Source: Triglochin maritima (taxonomy: Eukaryota > Streptophyta > Magnoliopsida > Alismatales > Juncaginaceae). From it: a stretch of 64,000 nucleotides of DNA. The position numbers and the translations under genes were made by a program. Below are positions 56,512-64,000 of the stretch, piece by piece. Under the pieces are notes generated by a model that ran no database searches, was not told where the DNA came from, and was given only the letters and a program-made list of their open reading frames with translations. Within the stretch, counting starts at the first letter, position 1; the number at the start of each line of letters is the position of its first letter. Location of the stretch: NCBI GenBank assembly GCA_963682175.1, contig OY821793.1, positions 30,022,391 to 30,086,390 on the forward strand, given 5' to 3'.

Positions 56512-59500
56512 ATGCTCGCCAAAAACCTAGAAACCACCACCATGCCATGGTTCCTCACCAGAGCCCTCGTCGCCTCCTCCCCCCGATGCCTCGCCCTCGT
56601 AGCCCGCCTCCGGTCGCCTGCTCTCCCCCCCGCTTTCCGTCCCCCGGTGAGCTCCCACTGTGCCTGTTCTGCTTTGGAGGTGGGGTTTGGTACTTTAGAA
56701 TGAATGGTTATGGGACGTGTTCGTTACTTAACGAATCAAAACTACTTCATTTCAGTTCTGGAATGCGATCTCAGCCTCAGGGCTTTCGATTCGTACTAAT
56801 TAAGCTCTCGAATTTGTGTCCTCACGTAGTCTTTGTGTTTGGATCATGTAATGTTTTGCTTTCCAGAGAGCAACTTCTATTTCGGAACAATGTATGTACG
56901 TTGAGGAATCGAGGCGTCTAATGTTAGTGTTTGGGTATGCTCTTGGGATTTGTTCGAAATCTCACGAATCAGAACTAGTTAGAATCAGTACCTGGGCCAC
57001 TCGTAGTTTTTTGATTGGTATCAAATGAGCATGCAGTTGTTCCCCACTTCCACTAATGCATTACGTGTTTTATCGTTGTATCATTTTTGGGTGTCTAGTG
57101 GCACTGAGGTCCGACTTCGGTTCCACTTTGGGGGTGGTAGAGGTGGATTCTTTAGGTTTAAACTACGGAATAATGTGACCATGATGAAGATTTGAGATAT
57201 GATTGTAGTGTTTGGGAATGATTTAGGGACTTATTTGAAAATCTTGAATCGAAACTAATTAATGTTAGTACTTGGAGATGAGTTGAGCACAGCAAGGTTT
57301 TGGAACGGAATCTCCGGCACACCCTCTGGGTATGGATTGGATTGTTTGTAAATGAGAGGTTGTTAGACACTGTCGGATAGTTCTCTCTAGAAAACAGTAT
57401 AGCAGGGAATAAATCAGAGAATGTACATACCAACCAGAGTATCAGAGAATATTATTACAGTATTGATTGATGAGGTGGAGCTTGTGAATGGTATCAACTG
57501 AGCTTGTCAAGTTCTGTTTGTCTGTATTTGTTCTATCAATGCATCAATGGACATTGACAATTTGTTACCTTCCATTTCCAATTTCCAAGCAACTTTTATT
57601 TTGGTGAGTGATTGTTCCATGAAGTAGGATGTTTGTCTAATAGTAAGACCATAATTGTGACAATTGACGTGATATCTTCGAAGGAAACGAACAGTGGGTT
57701 CTGACCTTGTCTTTTGTTGGTCGAGCACTGTCATATGCTCATCTGTTTAGTGTCATGGTGAAGCATACTGGGATGAACTTTACGCCAAATGAAGCTTCAT
57801 GTATTGGAATATTAAATAATCACTTCCATCCCATTGAATAGATAATGCAGTGGGAAATTGGAGCCAATATTTCATTGTTTGGAGGGGCAGAGAGTTGGAG
57901 GGTGTGAGGCATTCTAGGTCTTAGTGAGATCGAAGAACTTGAAGGGCTAGTTTAGACACCTTATAGGTTATGGCCCATATCAACAGTTCACTTTATGAAC
58001 CTGCATATTTGATTGCTTTGATTTGGATTGTCTAAAGTTTTGCTTACTTTTCTGTTGAAGAAGACTGGAAAGGAAAAGGTTGTTCTGTAGTAAAGCACAA
58101 AGAGCATTGAAAGGAACCCCTAGAACGACGAGAACAAAAGAATCCATCATCTTAGACTCCGGTGACAATTCCTAGATAGATTGGTGGATGAAGGTGCTCA
58201 CATGAATTACTGCTTTATTTATTTATTTTAATTTTTTTTTTGTAGTTCTCAACAAGTTATCATCCTCTTCAGAAGATGGAAATGTGTAAAAAGCCTTCTG
58301 CTGTTCAGCTGGTCAAGAGGCTAGTGGGCACAAATTTACTAGGCTTGGATGAGAAGCTTAAAAATGGAAGGTTGGTATGTTGTGCGTGAAAACAGACGTA
58401 TGATTGTTGCAGTGCTTCTGAAAAACATTTATAGTTTTTGACTCACATGAGTTGAAGGTTGGGTTCACTCTCTACAGAGTTACAATCCACTTGACATCTT
58501 TTTAATTAACGATCTGTCGATCTTGATGTTGTGCTCCACTGTCAGTTGGCTGTTAGTAATGAGCCTATCTCGATTTCGATGCTACCGTTTATTTTTGTTG
58601 TCCTCTTCAACCCTCTTACAAATCTTTTGGGTGATGCTTGGACACTTATATTGTCTCTCCTGGTTCGTGCTTTGGTTGGGGAGCTGAAGGGGTGGAAAGT
58701 GGAGAAAAGGGGTCCCCAACCAAGACAATCCTTCGTGGTTCTCGATTTATATTATACCATAGACAGTATTTTAGTCCTTTTGTTCGGCCAGGCCCTTCAA
58801 TTGTTTATACAGTCTTTTTTAAGGACCTTCCTGAAAATAAGCCCTTCACACCATGCACATTTTTTTCTTGTTATCCTAATTGTCGCTTGTTCTGGCATGT
58901 GATGGTTCTCTTACTTATTGTCTCTGAACTTTTAGCTGTTTGTAATCTGTCCTGCAGTCTGAAAGAAGGAACACTCAACTTCGAAATATTGCAACTTAAA
59001 GCAAAGTTCCCACGTGAAGTTTTACTCTGCAGAGTATGTTAAGGAATTTGTGGCTGTTCAAATTAAAATATTTTCTGATTCTTATCTAGTGTTAGTAATT
59101 CATTTTCTTCTTAGCTTCTGGGCTATAAAGTTACAAAGACTATTTGAAAAATATCATTGTCATCAATTTGTTGCCCGGCAAATTTGAATATGAGCCATAA
59201 CTGAATGTGTATGTGGTGGGTTTATTTGGTAGTTGATTCAGATGTCAAATGTGACCGTGTTGCTTTTCAAGTCACATATACTACAATGGTTTACCACCTT
59301 TTGAAATAGTTGATTTGGTAGTAAGAAGGTTCACTATTTTTGTCATCAGCTATAGTATAAATTTTACATGACCAAGAAAACGTTGTTCGTGTTTTGCATT
59401 GCCAATTCTTAGTTTTTGTTGCTGCTAAAGCCTTCTCTTCTGGAAACTTGCCCATCATCTGGAGATTGAAGTAGCTCATTGTGGAATGGACATCAATTAA

Positions 59501-62500
59501 TCTGTCATTCTCGCGGTGTTTTATCTCAATGACTTTACCTCATTCTTAAGCATTAATTTTATCACTGTTTTACAATTCGTCAGGTTGGTGACTTCTATGA
59601 AGGCATTGGTTTTGATGCTTGTATTCTTGTGGAGTATGCTGGTTTAAATCCTTTTGGTGGCATGCGATCCGACAGTATTCCAAAAGCCGGATGCCCTGTT
59701 GTTGTTTGCATATACATGGCTTAAGTGGTTTAAGTGCACTTTTACGTATCTATCTTGGCGTTTGGAATGCTGTTTTTTTAATCTCAAATCTGCACATTGT
59801 TATTAACATTTACACTTTAACAACATACACATGTTTGGGGAATCTTCTTGTAGTAGCTCTATGTTCGATAATTTGATTAACTGGGTAGGGATTTCTTGAG
59901 GTTGGTGGATGTTTTATATACAGAAATCTGAATGTGCTATTTTGTTTTCATTTATTCATACCTCAAATTCCAATTGTAATTTTTTTTAATGTCCCAGTGC
60001 AAGAAATTGTTCATAAATTTGTTCTTATTTCCATAATACCTTGAGTTTTTGTTTATGGACATCTTCTTTCAAGATATAAGATATTATTTGCAAATATTTC
60101 ATTTCTTGGTGTAAGAAATTGAAATTCCAGAGAGACTTGGTACATGGTGCCTCTCAACAAGACAATGCTCTATGACGAGGTGTCTGCTATAGATCCTGAA
60201 ATATTTTGAACCCGTGGCTTCCAGTTTTGGGATGAGTGTATTTTTGCCAATTGAGTAAATACATTGTGGGCTTGTGGCTTTAGATTGTTATTTTGATATT
60301 ATATGTTTTCTTATTACACTAATGTTTGGTTGATTTTGTAGTCCTAGCACAATGTAGCAAGTTTCACCTAATCTACAAAACCAAAACCCAAAAATAGTAA
60401 CCCAACATTTAATCCGAATATCAATATTTTCAACTCCATGGTTGCACATGTCAAATTTCAGGGATTTTGTGTTTGTTTACTACTTGTCAAGGAATATAGA
60501 TAATTGGGATCTATGTTTATCTTGTACAATTTTTCATTGTTTGTAGTGTTATTCTCACATCCATTTTCTTGTTTTTCTTTGCATTAGCTTGTTATTTCCC
60601 GTTTCCTTCTATTCACAAGCAATGGTTATTCTTGCAGAATTTGCGCCAGACTTTGGATTGCTTGGCATGTTGTGGTTATTCTGTTGTGAGTAATTATGAT
60701 CCTCTTATTTAGTATTTTACTGTAAATGGTCTTCTATCTTGTGGCAATAATAAATAACCCTTGCAAAAAATGATTCATCTTTAATGTCAATTTGAGTACG
60801 TCATTTTGCAATGTTAGGACTCCTAGGTGTAGACAAAAGTCATTGCATGTAAAATAAAATTTCTAGTTTAACTCTGTACTCACAAATAGCCACAATTCAA
60901 TATATGGGATGTATCTTAATAATAATAATATCACACCAACTGATTTTCCACAACTTCATGTGATATTACTGCAGTAGTTGGATTTCACAACCATCTGTCG
61001 GTACGTCTTGGTTTTCCTGCATGTTATACACATGATGATGCAGAAGTGTACAGTTGGAAGTATGCTTATTTACGACAGACTTCTTTAAATTTGACACATG
61101 CAACTAAGCCATTCAACCATACTATATTGCCATACCAATGTGTGAGTGTGACTCAGCATAGGTCATACAATGTGCGGACTGGAAAATGCCTCTATACGTT
61201 TATATTGTTATTTTTAAACCTGCAAATTATGAAAAACCACGCTAAACTATGTAAATTACACAATGACAGATTCAACACACTAGTCTTGGCATATACACCC
61301 AATTGAACCGTGTGATAACGTGCAAAGCATGTGGTATGCACCATTTGACATTTTAGTATAAGTTGTAAGAGAATCCTTTTCAATGTTACATTCTATCAGG
61401 TATAAGATAAATATAATCACTTTATTGCTCTGTAAGTACTATCTCCATCTCATTACCTGTCAATATTGCTCTTGGATACACGTTCAACTATCCTCGTAAA
61501 TTTATTCAAATTCAATGTCTGTGATACATCAACTACAGCCAAAGCCCAAGCCGAACTGCAAATCACACTCTTTCTTGCCATCAGTAGAATATGATGGTAG
61601 TTAATGATAAAAAAAGAATATGATAGTAGTAAATTTGTTTTAACATAAAGTTGGTATATTTGCTAGCTAGGGCTAGTGTAGTTAAATGTACTACAAGAAA
61701 GTGTAGTTAAATGGTAGTTTTGTGCAGCTGCAAGCAAAGTTTGTATATGTTCAGTCATAGTGGAGCTAAGTATAATAACCTAATATATCTTTAGCTTTTG
61801 GAAAGAGTAGGGTGTGATTGGAAGAAAATCTGCATATCATAGCTAACAATCACGAGAAGAGTCTGAAACTGCTGCCACAATTTGAGATGGTTTGTTTTCT
61901 AAAGCTGCTGACTGATTTAAACCTCTTTTGAGCTATACATTAGTTTAGAGTGTATACAAACTATTTAGTGCATTAACTGTCTTTTCTTCCTATTGTTCAT
62001 CATATCAACTTTCATTTGGGCAAGGGATTGGGACTGCATGCTTCTATAGAAGTTATGATAAGATTAACTTTATGAATTACATGTCAAACATATATAGGGA
62101 TTCTTTTAACGGTTTAACCTCTCATCTTGCTTGATTACTCTTTGAATATTAGACCATCTTGTTGGTTGGTTTCGAATATATGGTATGTTTGATCATTGTC
62201 CTTGATTCTTCTAAAATGTGTGGTGTAAATTGTGTTTTTTGCTGTATCTTCACAGTGTATCGTTGAGGAGGTTCTGGGTCCTACTCAAGCTCGTTCACGG
62301 AAAAGTCGATTTATATCTGGGTAATAGATTACTGGACACAGTCTTGCTTTCCTATTTTATTCATGGCCATCCATTTTGAGCTTTCCTAATAGGAAAACCA
62401 CATGCTACTTAAAAGCCCTGAAAATGAAATTACAACTCCAACTTGATGTAGGCCCTTGAACCAAATCTATGAAGAAACCTGTACAACATGAGACCTCTCG

Positions 62501-63629
62501 GCATAAATATTTTGTGCGGCTACCCTAATTGATTCGGTATTTTTTATCAGCACATCGAGCTGTGCAGGCTTTTGAATAACATTTCCAACTGTTCTGTTTA
62601 TATGAAATGGGTGGTCTACTTGAGGTCAATCTCATATGGGAGGAAATCTGGTGAGGATATGGTGACGTAGGAGATTTTTTACCAGAATTGCTGAATGGTT
62701 ACCTAACCAAAGTGCCATATTGTGGTAATTTTTTTTGTTTCCATAAAATAATATAAATGAGATGAATTGCTGAATTATACAGCCACAGTCTATACGTTGC
62801 TGATAGATTGTAACAAAGTTTTTAAGTAGGTTGCTCTATTAATTTGAATAGAAGAATCATTCATACGTGCCTACCCCAACTATTGGGATTAAAGGCTTTG
62901 TTGTTGTTGTTGTAATCATTCATACATATGGCTCTTCTTGAGCTTAGCTGTTTGAAAATTGTTTGTAATTGATTTTTTGTCCAGTTACTGTTAGGCATGC
63001 ACATCCTGGTAGCCCATACGTTTTTGGCATTGCAAAAAATTGAAGCCAGATTAGACCACATGAATCTTGCTCCACCATTCAAGTTTTTGGAAGATTGCAC
63101 TTCGTCAAAAAATTCTTTTGCGGATATACCATCTTTCAGCATGGAAACGTCAAATCCTATGAAGAATTTACGAAAAGAAGTTGAAAATGCTATCTTAGAA
63201 GTCTGTCGACAGATTTTTTGGAGTTTCATCAGAAGGGGAGCATATCTGAGCTACCAGAGATCCCTTGTTATACAATCGGTAGAAGAGAACAACCACCTCC
63301 CTCAACAATAGGCACATCTAGTGTGTATATTCTTTTTAGGCCCGACAACAGCTTATACGTTGGACAGGTTGGTATTAATATTCACCTTTCTTTAAGCATT
63401 TAGTTGATCATTTTGGAAGATAAACATCCCTATTTTCTCATGCATGCTACTGTTTTCTTATAGACGGATGATCTTTTCAGGCGGGTCCAAACACCTCGTT
63501 CAAAGGCTGGTTTAAAGAACTCGAATTTCCTGTATGTGACAGTTCCAGGGAAGAGTGTAGCAAGTCAGCTGGAAACTCCTTATCAACCAACTCCCCTTGA
63601 AGAATCTCAGACTTGTGAACAGAACTGAT
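56512..63629 (+). pseudogene. MSH1: MSH1 (organellar MutS homologue) with core deleted
   Basis: MSH1 suppresses recombination of plant mitochondrial and plastid DNA; Arabidopsis MSH1 has ~1,100 residues. Exons seen: 56512-56646 (presequence MPWFLTRALVASS), 58246-58370 (KKPSAVQLVKRLVGTNLLGL), 58958-59033, 59584-59703 (VGDFYEGIGFDACILVEYAG), 60638-60685, 62256-62320 (GPTQARSRKSRFISG) and 62993 on (HAHPGSPYVFG). These encode the MutS I mismatch-binding domain and are in phase. Right after YVFG the family sequence breaks off: an in-frame stop follows (~63043), and pieces of the C-terminal exons appear in shifting frames (TSSKNSFADIPSF, then REQPPPSTIG and the GIY-YIG end SSVYILFRPDNSLYVGQ to 63367, then 63462-63629). 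The connector, lever and ATPase domains are absent. Near 63575 one base is lost (QLETP where LETLLINQL is expected), shifting the last residues. A non-functional copy. Confidence 0.9.
62867..62913 (+). mobile_element. 47-bp 5'-truncated SINE/LINE tail insertion
   Basis: The sequence CTACCCCAACTATTGGGATT...GGCTTTG followed by TTG repeats is the 3' tail of a common plant retroposon. Exact 12-base copies of AATCATTCATAC flank it (62855-62866 and 62914-62925). A severely 5'-truncated target-primed insertion in the last intron before the MSH1 deletion scar. Confidence 0.88.
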
Positions 63630-64000
63630 GGAAGGCATCGTAATTTTGGCACATCTAAATTATTCGAGAATGTGGACCATTCTATCATAAAAGATGCTCA
63701 TGTCGCCCTTGGCCATTCGTCGACTAATTAGTAGGAACAATATGTATGTCATCTCATTCTTGTATGCCAGTGTCCCCTAAAACAGCGTCATTAGTGTTAG
63801 TGGGTGCTAATTGCCAATTTTGTTTTATTTGATGGCGTTAGCACCGATTTTTGTACATACCAGATGGTGTACTGCCCCCGTTGTATCAAATGATCCATAA
63901 ACTGATAGGTATTAGTATTAAAACATGTGAGCTTCTGCATTTCTTTTCTAGCCTGTGTATACCATTTTTTGTGTTTGTCACTAAGGATTTCTTCCATCCC
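63630..64000. other. MSH1 3' flank
   Basis: The first ~100 bases still read as the MSH1 C-terminus in the pre-frameshift frame (NRTDGRHRNFGTSKLFENV). The rest is non-coding. Confidence 0.6.

Noticed and set aside
16524..63629. A functional cluster of organelle and genome-stability genes (WEX, RNase H1, PPR, PsaE, GrxS12, MSH1)
   Set aside because: Mixed strands, independent promoters, intervening transposons and several dead members; chance neighbourhood is the simpler reading.

Overview
This window is nuclear DNA of a flowering plant, most likely a eudicot. The signs are spliced GT-AG genes with AT-rich introns, a nuclear-encoded photosystem I subunit (PsaE), a chloroplast glutaredoxin with a WCSYS active site, a class XI myosin, an FHY3/FAR1-type protein and typical plant transposons. 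Nothing seen fixes the species. Exon borders below were read by eye from splice sites and protein family similarity, and reading-frame phases were checked across every join.

Left part (1-20.4 kb): a RING-H2 ubiquitin ligase gene (+, 1.6-6.5 kb) is followed by a decayed array of ~160 bp satellite-like repeats (6.8-9.2 kb). Next come an intact single-exon FAR1-RELATED SEQUENCE gene with two FAR1 domains (-, 10.3-12.8 kb) and a broken plant-mobile-domain (PMD) gene (+, 13.7-15 kb). A complete Werner-like 3'-5' exonuclease gene follows (-, 16.5-20.3 kb). Its 2.1 kb intron 2 holds a short retro-insertion with a perfect 19-bp target duplication and a solo LTR carrying 14 GGTCGACC palindromes.

Middle (22.7-43.2 kb): a 39-exon class XI myosin gene (-) whose phases close to 1,511 codons except for one extra base in the relay-helix exon. 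It has two GC-AG introns and a hAT-like MITE inside an intron. Upstream lies a ~5 kb Mutator-like element (MULE) with ~60 bp inverted ends, a decayed transposase, an opposing PMD gene and a nested LTR-retrotransposon remnant. A second solo LTR of the palindrome family, in opposite orientation, follows.

Right part (44.8-63.6 kb): an RNase H1-type gene (-) whose last exon(s) cannot be found, a PPR pseudogene (+), psaE (+) with an I-box/G-box module, a GrxS12-type glutaredoxin (-) with a hAT-like MITE, and a fragment of the organellar MutS homologue MSH1 (+). MSH1 keeps its N-terminal exons and the GIY-YIG end but has lost the MutS core.

Several genes concern organelles or nucleic-acid surveillance (WEX-type exonuclease, RNase H1, MSH1, PPR, PsaE, GrxS12). 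They have separate promoters and mixed strands, so this is probably chance and not an operon-like system. The most distinctive sequence signals are the GGTCGACC palindrome arrays in the LTRs, the MULE with a captured PMD gene, and the precise scars (target duplications) of several small insertions.
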